Source: Numida meleagris | Lineage: Eukaryota > Chordata > Aves > Galliformes > Numididae | Assembly: GCF_002078875.1 (NCBI RefSeq) | Contig: NC_034421.1 | Span: 6,443,935-6,507,934, forward strand | Direction of reading: 5' to 3' | DNA length: 64,000 nucleotides | The notes under the pieces: model-generated | Told to the model about the DNA's origin: nothing | What the model saw: the letters and a program-made list of their open reading frames with translations, nothing else | The model's database searches: none | Made by a program: the position numbers and the translations under genes | In this document: positions 45,856 to 55,948 of the stretch, one piece after another | Layout: each line of letters starts with the position of its first letter | How positions within the stretch are numbered: the stretch's first letter is position 1

Positions 45856-46375
45856 AGAATGGAATGGAATGGAATGGAATGGAATGGAATGGAATGGAAT
45901 GGAATGGAATGGAATGGAATGGAATGGAATAGGACAGAATGGAATGGAATGGAGTGGAACAGAACAGAACAGAATAGAATAGAATAGGACAGAACAGAAC
46001 AGAACAGAATGGAATCTAATGGAATAAGACTGGATAGGATTGGAAGGGGTTAGGATAAGATGGGATGGGATGGGATAGGATGGGATGGGATGGAATGGAA
46101 TCTAATGGAGTAAGGTAGGATAGGATAGGATAGGATAGGATAGGATAGGATAGGATAGGATAGGATAGGATAGGATAGGATAGGATAGGATAGGATAGGA
46201 TAGGATNNNNNNNNNNNNNNNNNNNNNNNNNNNNNNNNNNNNNNNNNNNNNNNNNNNNNNNNNNNNNNNNNNNNNNGGATGGGATGGGATGGGATGGGAT
46301 GGGATGGGATGGGATGGGATGGGATGGGATGGGATGGGATATCATAGCATAGCATAGAATAGAGTAGAATAGAAT
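45856..46375. repeat. Pentanucleotide satellite-like tract
   Basis: Successive homogenised 5-bp arrays: GGAAT about 14 times (45861-45930), mixed GAACA/GAATA variants, TAGGA/GGATA about 19 times (46112-46206), an assembly gap, then GGATG about 13 times (46277-46340). It passes through GAATAGAGTAGAATAGAATT directly into the 3' end of a CR1 element. The frames that stay open across it are repeat artefacts. Confidence 0.95.
46207..46276. other. Assembly gap (70 N)
   Basis: Seventy N characters lie inside the pentanucleotide tract, between the GGATA and GGATG arrays. The true length of the tract is unknown. Confidence 1.
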
Positions 46376-46762
46376 TAATCCCATTGGAAGGGACCTTCAA
46401 AAATCATTGACTCCATCTGGCTACTTCAAGGCTAACCAAAAATTAAAGGATATTACTGAGGGCATTGTCCAAATGCTGCCTGAACACTGGCAGGCACGAG
46501 GCATCACCCAGCTCTCCAGGAAGTCTTTTCCAGTGTTTGACCACCCTCAAGTTAAAGAAATTGTTGCCCGTGCCCTGTCTGGTGCATCTCTGTGCCATCC
46601 TCGCACACCCTTCAGTTACCAGGAGCAGATCCCAGCACCTCCCACTCCAATTCCCCTCCTCAGAAGGTTGCAGAGAGCAACGAGGTCACCTCTTGGCCTC
46701 CTTTTCTCCAGACTGAACTTCCTAAACTCTCAGCCTCAGCTTCCCAACCAAGCTGAGTTAGG
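46376..46762 (-). mobile_element. CR1 LINE 3' UTR fragment
   Basis: On the minus strand this contains AACTTAGAGAAAAGG-type CR1 3' UTR signatures: CTGGAGAAAAGGAGGCCAAG, GAGGTGACCTCGTTGC and, at its end, GAAGGTCCCTTCCAATGGGA followed by ATTCTATT repeats. It is adjacent to, and apparently the source of, the pentanucleotide tract. Confidence 0.85.
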
Positions 46763-49149
46763 ACCATAGCTCTGCAAAGCGCCCTGCGGCCAGAGGAGGA
46801 CAGGTTCTATTCCTGCGTACATCCAAAACGATGCCTCTGTCCCATCGAACACCCACAGTGAGATGCTGGAGAGCCCAAATGGCCAAAAAGTGTCATGTAC
46901 AGAATGATCATTAATGACTGAGTATGCCAGAGACCCCATCATAGGGCTGGCCTTTTAAATTGCTTTGTTTTCATGCTCAGATGAGTTGCTAACCTTCCAA
47001 TAAACACCAGAGTCATTATAATAAAAATGTGGAAAATGCTACCATTAAACCACGCCGGTTTATTTTTCAAGTGCCTCTTTCTGGGACATCAAATTCATTT
47101 AGATCATTCTCAAAAGCCACAAATCCTGAATGGGCGCAGTAATGTGTGTGGTGGGAGGCGAGAGCACAACGTGCATTACATCGGGTGGCGGCAGGGCTCT
47201 GACAAGAGCTGGCTGGGTTCACTGCAGGAGTTAAGGCGTGACACTCAGCCTGCTCACCCCTCTTGCCCCCTAGTTTTTCAGACTGAAGCTCTGGTTCGTG
47301 CTCAGGTGCTTGAGCCCTGAAGAGAAGATGGAGAACCAAGCATTGGGCCATGACCAAGAGCCAGCGGAGTCTTCCCCTCACAAAAAGATGTGTTTTGGTC
47401 CAAAACTAAAGAAGAGGAACCTTTCAGTGTCACAGCCAGGTGATTAGATCCCACTCCCCTTCACCTCTACCAGTTTGGAATCATTTCACCACTGGTTTGC
47501 CTGAGCACTGGGGGAGGGGAGCAGTCCTGTCTCAGTCCCCATGTTGTTGGTAAATGTGATGCTGGGGTTCATTGTGTTTATTAAGAGAGAACATAGAAGA
47601 GGAGTTTCAAACGGGCTTGAGATTGGCTGGACTCTGCTTGGATGAATTGAAGTCTCCAGAGTTACAGGACTGGCCCGAAAGGCTGAGATCTCAATAGAGG
47701 GGACCACCTTGGAGCAGCGCAGCAGGAAACCTGCAGGCACGGTGAGGAAAGAGTTCAGTTCAGTTCAGTTCCCAGAGAGGCTGTCAGCATGACATGTTAT
47801 TCAAGTAATGCCAAAAATACATGGAAAAGACACTTCAGGCAGATGTCTAGGAATGCAAAATTTTCTCTCGTGGTAGGAAGTTTGAGCCCACGTCTGCACA
47901 TTGATGCAGCACAGCACAAGCTGCTGAGCTGCCTCCTTGAATGGGAGCTGGGGCAGAGCAGGAGACAAGACTGCCCATTCCAGACCTGACATCGGATTGC
48001 TTGGGACTCTTGCTCTTGGGGTGAGAGGAAGTATAAAGGCTTTTTATTGAGGGAAATAAACCCTACAGCTTGTGTCCCATCATGAATAGAGGGTTGGCAG
48101 TCGGGGCTGCGATGTGATTGTCTGCATGATGTACCACTGCCATTCATTAATGGCTCTGCTGAAACATGGGAGCGATGCAGCCTCTCATCATCTCCAGAGC
48201 ACTCAAAGTGTGACAAAAATAGCCCATCCATCAGCGATCTGCTCAGGGGAGATGGAGCTGGGCTTGGTCCTTATTGTAAATCCGGGTGCTTCCAAGAAGT
48301 TGCGCCACGGATAAGTTTGACTCTTCGGGTCTGGATCAATAACAAAAACGTTTCCTGTTCTGCATACATGTGACTTCTTGCACTCAGCATGGGAAAAGGC
48401 CAGGACCCTCCCCTTGGCAATCAGGAACTGCACTCCTTTCTGGAGGGGCACAGAACCTGTGTGTGCAGAGTACGTGGGGCACGAAAAAGCTTTGCTCCTG
48501 GGGAACTTCTGCACACCGTGGGCTGGAAGGAAGGGGCTGGGAGCTGGGTAAGGAGAGCCTGCCTACATGAGAATGGGTTAAAATAACAGCAGAGAGTGAA
48601 ATAGGAACGCAGGAGCATGCAAGATGCTGTGTGTCTTGAAGAACAGTGATGGTTTAGATGTAGATCAGTGTGATAAGCCAACAAACTGGGTAATAAACAG
48701 AAGGAACTAGAATTGCTCTGTTGAGCATACATTTGACCTACTTGGTTTTACTAGGGAATCCAGGGGGAAGAAGTCACCTGAGGGAAGTCATGAAATTGGT
48801 GGTGATAACCTATTTAAGAATTGAGTTGCAGAAGAGGAGGGGCAGCAGCACTCACAAACCCACTGCAAACAGCTGCGAACGCAGCAAAAATGCAGCAGGC
48901 TTTGGGGAGAGGAACACAAGTTGGCAGGTGTCCCATGGGAATTGAGTGTTGTTATGGTTTCTCTAGGGCATGCCCCTGTGCCTTGCAGATGGCCCTCGGC
49001 GAGGCTGGTGGTGGGCACAGATCCCCTCTGTGGTTCCTCACTTGCAGTCAGTTTAAGATGTTTCTCTTCCTCCAGCGATAAAACTTGCTGCTGTCGGGCT
49101 GGTCGTAGGGGTGCAGGGAGGATGCAGAGCTGAAGAGAGGTGCACAGGG
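46763..49149. other. Intergenic interval between ZNF598 and NPW, right part
   Basis: No recognised gene or mobile element. A short AGTTC pentamer run lies at about 47752-47770. Scattered open frames lack domain similarity and splice context. Confidence 0.65.
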
Positions 49150-49445
49150 CTGTGGACGGATGCTTGGGACCATGATGCGATGCTCAAGGCTGCAGAGGGG
49201 AAGCTAAGGTTCACAGGGAAAACCCTCAGGGCTGTGAAGGGGACAATAGGGACGTTGCTTGAGCCATGAGCTGTATGCTCGGGGCTGCAGGAAGATGCTC
49301 GTGGATAGGAGAGATGCTGGAAGCTGTAGGGAAGATGCTTGGGGAGGTAAAGAGGATGCTCAAGGAGGGGAGGGATGCTTGAAGCTGCAGGGAGGATGCT
49401 CAGGATAGCACGATTGATGCTCGGTGCTGCAGGGGATGCTCACAA
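49150..49445. repeat. Degenerate ~20-bp tandem array upstream of NPW
   Basis: The core ATGCT recurs at 49160, 49180, 49275, 49295, 49314, 49335, 49356, 49375, 49396, 49417 and 49436. Spacing is 19-21 bp in the continuous part. A typical unit is GGATGCTCAAGGCTGCAGAG. The array ends about 130 bp before the NPW TATA box. Confidence 0.85.
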
Positions 49446-49660
49446 GGGACGCTCGGGTCCACAGGAGGGGTCGAGGAGGGGCGGGCAGCGGGGAGGAGGT
49501 CCGCGGGGCCGGGGCTGCCGGGGGGCGGCCGGGGGCTGCCGGGGCGGAGCCGCCGGGTGCCCCTCCCGGCTCCAGTATAAACTGGCGGGGCGCGGGCGCG
49601 GGGCTGCCTTCGCTGGGGCACCCGGGGCCGGGGCCGCCGAGACGCCTCCTGCCCACGGCC
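49446..49660 (+). promoter_or_regulatory. NPW: NPW promoter with TATA box
   Basis: GC-rich sequence with TATAAA at 49576-49581, inside CCAGTATAAACTGG. A start about 30 bases downstream (near 49606) would leave a 5' UTR of about 55 bases before the ATG at 49661. A TATA box suits a regulated neuropeptide gene. The start site is inferred. Confidence 0.65.
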
Positions 49661-50044
49661 ATGGCGAGGGGGCAGCTGTCGGGGGGCGCCTGGGGGGCCC
49701 TGGTGCTGTTGGGGCTGATGCTGCCGGCGGCACCGGCAGGGGCTTGGTACAAGCACGTCGCCAGCCCCCGGTACCACACGGTGGGACGCGCCTCGGGGCT
49801 GCTGATGGGCGTCCGCCGCTCCCCGTACCTCTGGCGCCGGGAGCTGCCGGCAGAGCCCCCGCACCGCCCCGGGGGCACCGCGCCCGTCGCCGCCCCGCAA
49901 CCCCCGGGGAGCCCCGCGGGGGACCCCCCGCCGCCGCCGCCCGGCCCCGGCCCCCTCCTGCAGCGCCTGCTCCGCCGGGGCTGGGGTTGGGGGGGCCCGC
50001 GTCCTGCCCCCGCCCGGCCGCCGCCCTCCGCCCGCGGAGCTCAG
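49661..50044 (+). CDS. NPW: NPW coding exon 1 (residues 1-128)
   Basis: ATG at 49661 in the context ACGGCCATGG; ends in codon CAG with donor GTAAAG at 50045, phase 0. It contains the signal peptide, the complete NPW-23/NPW-30 sequence (49745-49834) and most of the C-terminal propeptide. Confidence 0.93.
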
Positions 50045-51115
50045 GTAAAGCCGGGAACCGACGGGGGGAGCGGCCACCGGGGTGCTGGTGTGGAGCTTGG
50101 GGCGGGTGGGGGGCGGTGTTCAGGAGCTTTGCCATCGCTGGATGCAAGGAGCTGCCCGCCAGCACCTCGCTGCCTTCAGCATCCCGGCGCCGGGCGGTCG
50201 GGAGCGAGTGGACCCCGCGGGACAGCCCGGCTCCTGGGGGGGGAGTTCCAGCCCCGTCACCGGGTGGGTGCGATCGTGTGAGTTTGCAGAAGTCTGTGCT
50301 GCATTTTGAAACTTGGTCCACGAGGTCCCAGCGCAATGAGATGGGATGGTCAGATCTGTTCGGAGGGGCTGTGCTTGGGTTTTAGGGTGAAAAAAGGAGC
50401 CGGGTGATTTCTGTGCCCCGGATTGAGGGATGACGTGCCTGCATCCCGAGCTGTCAGTGCCACAGAGGGGTGTTAGCAGGGCCGAGGAGCTCCCAGCATC
50501 GCACCTCCCAGATCTCCTCTCCCTGCCCTCTCTGCTTTGCTCAGCTGCGTGGGACTGTTTGAGGGCTGTTTCCAAACACTAAACCTCTTTCCTCTTATGT
50601 CAACCAGGATCCAACATTCAGCTGAAATCCAGGGATGCTTCTACATGTTGGGTCAGCCCCAAAACACATAGCCACATTCCCTCTTGCCCCCTTTTTTTGA
50701 AGGAAATCTAGGATTAGTGCCTTTTGTGGGAAGCCCAGGCGTATTGGTTCAGCTCTGTGCTGTCCTGGTGACTCCTGGCTGCAAGCAGGGGCAGAGCAGT
50801 GCTGGGTGCCACGCTCGTGGCCCAGGCCAGTGTGTGGGGTGCAGTGCTCTGATTTCACAGTAAAATCTCCTCCAGAGCCTTGCAGGCAGGGCCGAGCCAG
50901 GGACTGGGATGTTTACAGAGGCGCTTGCAGCTGCAGAGCTCAATCTGTGCGCACTGCGTCTTGTTGGGGCAGAAAGGGTCCGCAGTGACGATAGGTGAGA
51001 TCAGAGCCCACGGCAGGGAGAATAAAGCATGGGTAGCATATAATAATAATATAATATGGGATCCCTTTTCTCCTTGCAGCCTCGCCCGATTGAAGACATC
51101 GCTGTGCTGCGCTGA
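49661..51115 (+). CDS. NPW: Prepro-neuropeptide W, 2 coding exons
   Basis: Exon 1 49661-50044 plus proposed exon 2 51080-51115 encode 139 aa (human 165). Neuropeptide W is a secreted ligand of NPBWR1/2 acting in feeding, stress and endocrine control. Residues 1-28 form a signal peptide ([15 protein letters not shown]). Cleavage exposes Trp29. NPW-23 is residues 29-51, [20 protein letters not shown] then MGV. NPW-30 runs to residue 58 (RRSPYLW) and is followed by the dibasic R59-R60. Only two residues appear to differ from human NPW-30. The remaining propeptide is a Pro/Gly/Arg-rich low-complexity linker that is not conserved. The frame stays open past the GTAAAG donor to about 50281, so an unspliced reading is possible. 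Exon 2 rests on splice phase and the 3' UTR, not on similarity. Confidence 0.9.
50045..51079 (+). other. NPW: NPW intron (proposed)
   Basis: 1 kb between a GTAAAG donor and a TTTTCTCCTTGCAG acceptor with a good pyrimidine tract. A TA-rich run (ATATAATAATAATATAATAT) lies just before the acceptor region, at about 51038-51057. Confidence 0.6.
51080..51115 (+). CDS. NPW: NPW coding exon 2 (proposed C-terminus)
   Basis: Phase-0 continuation after the CTCCTTGCAG acceptor gives [11 protein letters not shown] and TGA at 51113-51115. I cannot confirm homology with the mammalian C-terminus. A second frame of the same exon is open for 33 codons but does not match the donor phase. Confidence 0.5.
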   Translation, partial: PRPIEDIAVLR

Positions 51116-51480
51116 AGGCCGGGCAGGGATGCTGCAGGAGCTGAGCTGCCTACGGTGGGGACTTTTCAGTGACTGCTGAGATCCATCGGCGCTTCTCCGG
51201 CTGCTCTGACCTCTGAAAGCATACAGACAATTGCATTCAAAACAAACAAAAAAAAGTCAGATTTTTTCTCGCCCACTGTCCCAGTGCAGTGGTAAATTCA
51301 TCTTGTTTTCAGGTCAACTTAGTGCTATGGACTTGGGGAGAAGTAAACAGGGAAGATATTTATTTTGTTTATGTTTTTTTAGATTTCTGTACTAGCTTGT
51401 TTGCAGTATGACACAAACACATACTGTTTGCTTCCTAGGAACCTGCCCTCATTAAAGTGAGACTCAATCAAAGGAAACTT
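51116..51480 (+). other. NPW: NPW 3' UTR (proposed)
   Basis: About 350 bases of AT-rich non-coding sequence follow the proposed stop and end soon after ATTAAA at 51451-51456. Confidence 0.5.
51451..51456 (+). terminator. NPW: Poly(A) signal, NPW side
   Basis: ATTAAA at the end of an AT-rich stretch, followed by GTATCATTGTGCAATTTTCT, which resembles a T/GT-rich downstream element. Confidence 0.5.
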
Positions 51481-53536
51481 GTATCATTGTGCAATTTTCT
51501 TATCCTTTTAGCATAGGTTGGTGTGGCTCAGCCAGGGCAGGTGCTGCAGCATTCTGGTCACTCCCAGATTTTTCTGACATGATTTAACTTCTCGACACCG
51601 TTTTTTTCTGCAGCGTTATAGTGAATTGCTTTCAGTGCCCGTGAGGGAGTTGCTGCCAGGCTGGGTGTCAGTTCAGATGGCAAAGAATGAAGTCTTCCCT
51701 GAAGTGAAGCTCTGCCGGTCCCCTCTGCTCTGGTTGCTTATTTGACCGCTTAGAGTTTCATTGTACCAACATTTCTGCTGATGACAGAAAAATGTTATTC
51801 CCCATTCAAATTGTGTGGGGCTGTGCGGCCGGGGCAGCAGTGCATGTAGAGGGGCAAGCAGGGGTGGGTGGGAGCTGGGAGCCGAGGCTGAGACGCTCCT
51901 GTGCTGGGATCCTGTCTGAGTCCCCTCTTCATCTCCCCAAGGTTTTCAAGTTTCTGCTCATCATTAGTACAGTATGGTACATGGATGGCACAAATGATGC
52001 GTGATTGCCCATTAGGGCACTTGAACAGGGCTGTGTCTGCCACACTGCCAACAGGCACTGGAGTGGCCGCAGAGGCGGATTGCTGTTTTTGGTGGAGGTG
52101 AGTTGGGAGTTGGGAAATGCAAAGGTCGGCATCACACAGGGGATGCAGAGAGGGCGATGAAGGGCACTGGGGTGGGTGTCATTTAGAATGCATCATTAAT
52201 GCAGGCACTGGGGTGGGAGATGTGGCTGCAGCACAGAGAGAAGAAGCACTGCAGTGCTCCATTACTGGGGCAGTCCCAGCGAGACACTTGGTTAACCTCC
52301 AGCCTTCCTCTACTCACCTTGTAAAATAATTCCTCCTGCAGCTGTGAAGCATGGGCTGATTATTTCCCACACGGGGCCACAAAGTGATTTCCTCTGTGCT
52401 CTGCAGAGGTCTGGGCCTTCCCTGGGGGTCAGCAACCCCAGCCAACAGGAAGAAGCCTTCCCAAGGTGTTTAATTACTCCTCTCCCATAGGCATCAAAGC
52501 AATCCCTCCTTTATAACCAGCCCCAGGAGAGCTCTGCCTCCCTCCTGCCCACATCCACTTAGGCTGGGATGTGGGATTCTAGAGCTGCCCCATGGAGACC
52601 TTGAGATGAAGTGTAACCCCAGGGGTTGTGGGAAAGCTGTGAGCAGGAGGTACTGGGGGAGCGTGGTGGCACCCGATGGTTTTGCCATGCCATCTTGTGG
52701 CCATGGGGTGCTGTGAGATGAGGGAGATCAGGGAGGAGGCAGGAGGAAAGGTCTGAGTCCTGGCACCACGTCCCCACACCACAGCCCCCGTGGAGGGTGC
52801 AGTGCCTGCTGTCTGCAGAGCCCCTGCCAGAAACGTGAGGCTGTCCTGCTATGGCAAGGCCCATCCCATAAGTACCATAGGGATGGAACTGCTCTGGGGC
52901 TCCTTGCACGCCATGTGGGGCTCTGCATGCCCAGCCTGGCACCAGCGGAGCAGTGATGCTGGCACCAGCCCCTCCATGCCAGCGGGCGCGTTGTGTTCCA
53001 GGCCCAGCAGCAGGCGAACCCTGGGGGCTGTGGCGGGCAGGAAGACATCCCACCCCACCCAGCCCGAGCCCGGGGCGGCTCCGCTTCCTTCCCGGCTCCT
53101 GGCCTCTCCCAGGAGCCCAGAGGCATCCAGCGAGGCAGCAGGCACGGCAGGGCCCAGGCTTGGCAGGAACTGGCAACCCCAGAGGAGCCGACGTGGGCTC
53201 CGCACACACACAATGGCTGCAGGGCCCCATGTGCTCTGGGAGGAAGAAAACTCCCTGGGGAACTTCCTCCCTCCTTGGATCTGCTCCTCGTCCTGCTGGG
53301 CCAAACCTTGCTATGGTGTGGTGATGGTGGGGATGGAGGTCCCTGGGCAGGGCTGGTAGCCCCATTGGTGTGGTGATGGCCCTGGACATTGCTGTGGTGC
53401 CAGGCCGTGCCGGGCCATACCAGGCTGTGCTGGGCTGTACCGGCCCCTGTCCTATTAGACCGCAGCAGCTGTGGGCCCGGCCCGTGGCCTGTCCACACTA
53501 TCACGCTTACGCTGCTTTGGGAAATTGAAAGGCCAG

Positions 53537-53634
53537 AGATAAGGGGTAGGAGATGTAGGGAGCAGGGAGATAACGCTATCTCTGTGTTTTCTGTGCGTTA
53601 GCCTATTCCAAAGTTGTCCAGAGTGCTGATAAGG
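53537..53634. promoter_or_regulatory. Cluster of four WGATAR sites (candidate enhancer)
   Basis: AGATAAGG at 53537-53544; AGATAA at 53568-53573; inverted CTATCT (AGATAG on the minus strand) at 53576-53581; TGATAAGG at 53627-53634. The two middle sites face each other across a few bases. The function is inferred from motif density only. Confidence 0.35.
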
Positions 53635-54054
53635 GTAGAGCGGCTCAGAGACATGGACAGAGATCTCCTTCAGCTGAGCCTGTGGGGTTAACCCATTGGG
53701 ATTAAACCCAAGCTGAACCACCAGCATGGAGCCTCCATGCTCCCAGCATCCTGCATCTGGGTGGGCACCCTAGCTGCAAAGGACAGGGCTGATCCCAGGA
53801 AACTCCCAGCTCAGACCACTTCTGTTGCTCCTCCACATGGCTAACCCAGGCTCTGGATCCAGTACAGCTCCTACGGCTTGCGATGTGGGGAGGAAGCGGC
53901 TACAGTTGAGTAAAACGTGGATTAACACTGAATTTCTCTTCCAGGTCTGGCAGTGACCTGGCAGGCACATTCCTGCCCTGGGAGTTCCCCTCTGCACCGC
54001 TGGTATTTCCGTGGACGTGGTCACCTGTGCTGCTCAGCTGCCAGCCTCGCCTGG

Positions 54055-54178
54055 GGTGGGTGCCCTGGGGATGGGTGCACCCAGGGCTGGGTGCTCATAG
54101 GGTGGGTGCCCATGGGGTGGAAACTACAATGATGGGTACTCCCAGGAATGGGTGCTCCCGGGGATGGGTGCCCCAGAG
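54055..54178. repeat. 16-bp G-rich minisatellite
   Basis: Repeats of GGGTGCYCCCRGGGAT-type units with 15-17-bp period, for example GGGTGCTCCCGGGGAT and GGGTGCCCATGGGGT. One central unit is diverged (GGAAACTACAATGAT). Confidence 0.8.
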
Positions 54179-54251
54179 CCCACTGCAGGGCTTGGTGCTG
54201 CTCTCCTTTCTATCCGCATCCAGCTCTGATTTACTGAGCTGGAAGCAAAGC

Positions 54252-54303
54252 AAGCAATTAGCACGGCCTGGCTATTTAATAAAACGAACAGGGCTAATTG
54301 CTT
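54252..54303. repeat. 11-bp perfect inverted repeat with CAATTA cores
   Basis: AAGCAATTAGC (54252-54262) and GCTAATTGCTT (54293-54303) are exact reverse complements separated by 30 bp that contain TATTTAATAAAAC. Each arm has a CAATTA/TAATTG homeodomain-type core. Confidence 0.9.
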
Positions 54304-55925
54304 AGTAGCAGAGCCTGTTGTCCCTGGTGCTGTGCCAAACCAAGCAGGGTAGTAATTGCTAGCATCTGCGGCATGGCTCGGGGAGGCACCGGCCATCCCA
54401 ATGGGCTCATTGAACCCTGGCAGCGCTGTGTGCCCGGAGCCTGGCCTGCTATGGCCTGCAGCACCCACCTGAGGGCACCACCCGAATTCATGGCCCTTTT
54501 AGTGCCCAGTTTTTCCTGTTTGTAATGTGCTGGAATGGTACAGCACAAGGGGGAGAGTGTAGGGTGCTGTCCCTGGAACGGTATTTGAGTATTTTCTGCC
54601 TTACACAGCAGATATCCAGGTATTCCTTGGAGAGGGACAGATAGGGCTGGGCTGTCACCAGCCACATTTCAGCACACCACCAAGTGCAGTCGGTCCCTCT
54701 CCGGCACAGCCCTGATAGCTCTGTTCTCTGGTTGCAAATCCCAGAGGACCTGGGCAGATTCCCATCTGCCAGCTTGTGAAAGAGGCATCTCCCAGCTCCC
54801 AGGAGCATCACCGAGCTATCTGGACTTTCACAACTCACAGAGCGTGTCATTAATCCTCCTGATGATTAATCCTCCTTCCATCCCTATCAATCTCACCTGT
54901 TTACAGCTCAATAGTGCCACACACAGAAACCTTGTGAAAACGAGACAATGCGTTTCAGGAGCCTTCGCCTCACTCCCTGTTCCTCCTGCAGCATGAGACT
55001 GCGCTTATTAATGCCAGGGATAATTACAGCTGTGACAACGGGTTATCCACAACTGCCCGTGGGGGATGAGTGAACATTGTTGCCAACAGGGGCCAGAGGG
55101 GAGGAGGAGGAAGAGACTGCGTAGAGGAAGAGCATCGCCCTGGCAGCAGCTGCCAGTTCCCACACCAGAGGTGGAAATTGATTCTGATGAGCACTGCTTG
55201 CAGAGGGAAGCTCTGGGAGCCTCCATCACCCTCCACCCACCTGCTGCAGCAGGACCAAAGGTGTGCAAAACCTGAGTTACATGGAAATTGCAGCTCACCA
55301 TCAGCCTTGGCAAACCACCCTCCACCTCCCGCCCCACTGCCCTTCCACCAGCTCCAAAGGCAGCCGGTGTAGGCAGGGCCACAGAGCAGGGATGTGCTGG
55401 ACGTAGGCAGACCTCTGAGCTGTGGGATCGCCACACTCCTCCCGTGCCGGTCCACCCGCATTGCTGCCCTGGTGCAACCTCTTGTCATGGTGTGTGTGTT
55501 TCGCATGGGTTACGCAATGTGGGCAGGCCGAGAGCAAACAGAGCTGGTACACAGGTGTAGTTCCGTGTAACTGCTTCACGCAGTGAGTGGGCTGTAAGCA
55601 GGTGTCGAGCAGAAAGAGCTTCCAGCCCTCCCAGGCCGATGGGCACACGGGTCCCATAAATTTCCCCAGCCTTCAGGTGAGCGCAATCAGGATCCAGAAA
55701 TTTAAATGGAAAAATAAATAATAATTTGTGCAATGCCTGCTGAATATCACCGGCAGCTCCTGGGGTCCCGGTGCCCTTTGCCAGCTCTGCTTTCAGCTTT
55801 GCAGAAGGTTTGCAAAAGCCTCCCCGGTGCGGCTCTCAGATCCCAGCATCTGCGCTGGGCTGCGTCTTCTCACCTGGCAGGTGGCACTCAGTGCCAGGAA
55901 TGACCCTGCTTCTACAATTAATACA

Positions 55926-55948
55926 ATTATTATTATTATTATTATTTG
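55926..55948. repeat. ATT trinucleotide microsatellite
   Basis: About seven ATT repeats ending in TTTGG. Confidence 0.9.

Noticed and set aside
46016..46400. Minus-strand frames encoding repeated SHPIP and SYPIL
   Set aside because: They are translations of the pentanucleotide array, with the gap giving X residues.
49375..50385. Overlapping frames of 225-336 codons around NPW
   Set aside because: Extreme GC content keeps several frames open. Only the frame with a signal peptide and the NPW-30 sequence is supported.
52559..53504. Minus-strand frames of 276 and 258 codons and several opposing plus-strand frames
   Set aside because: They overlap each other in different frames, are rich in Pro/Gly/Ser/Cys, and have no domain or splice context. 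GATA sites lie just beyond. They are best explained by composition, although a transcript search would settle it.
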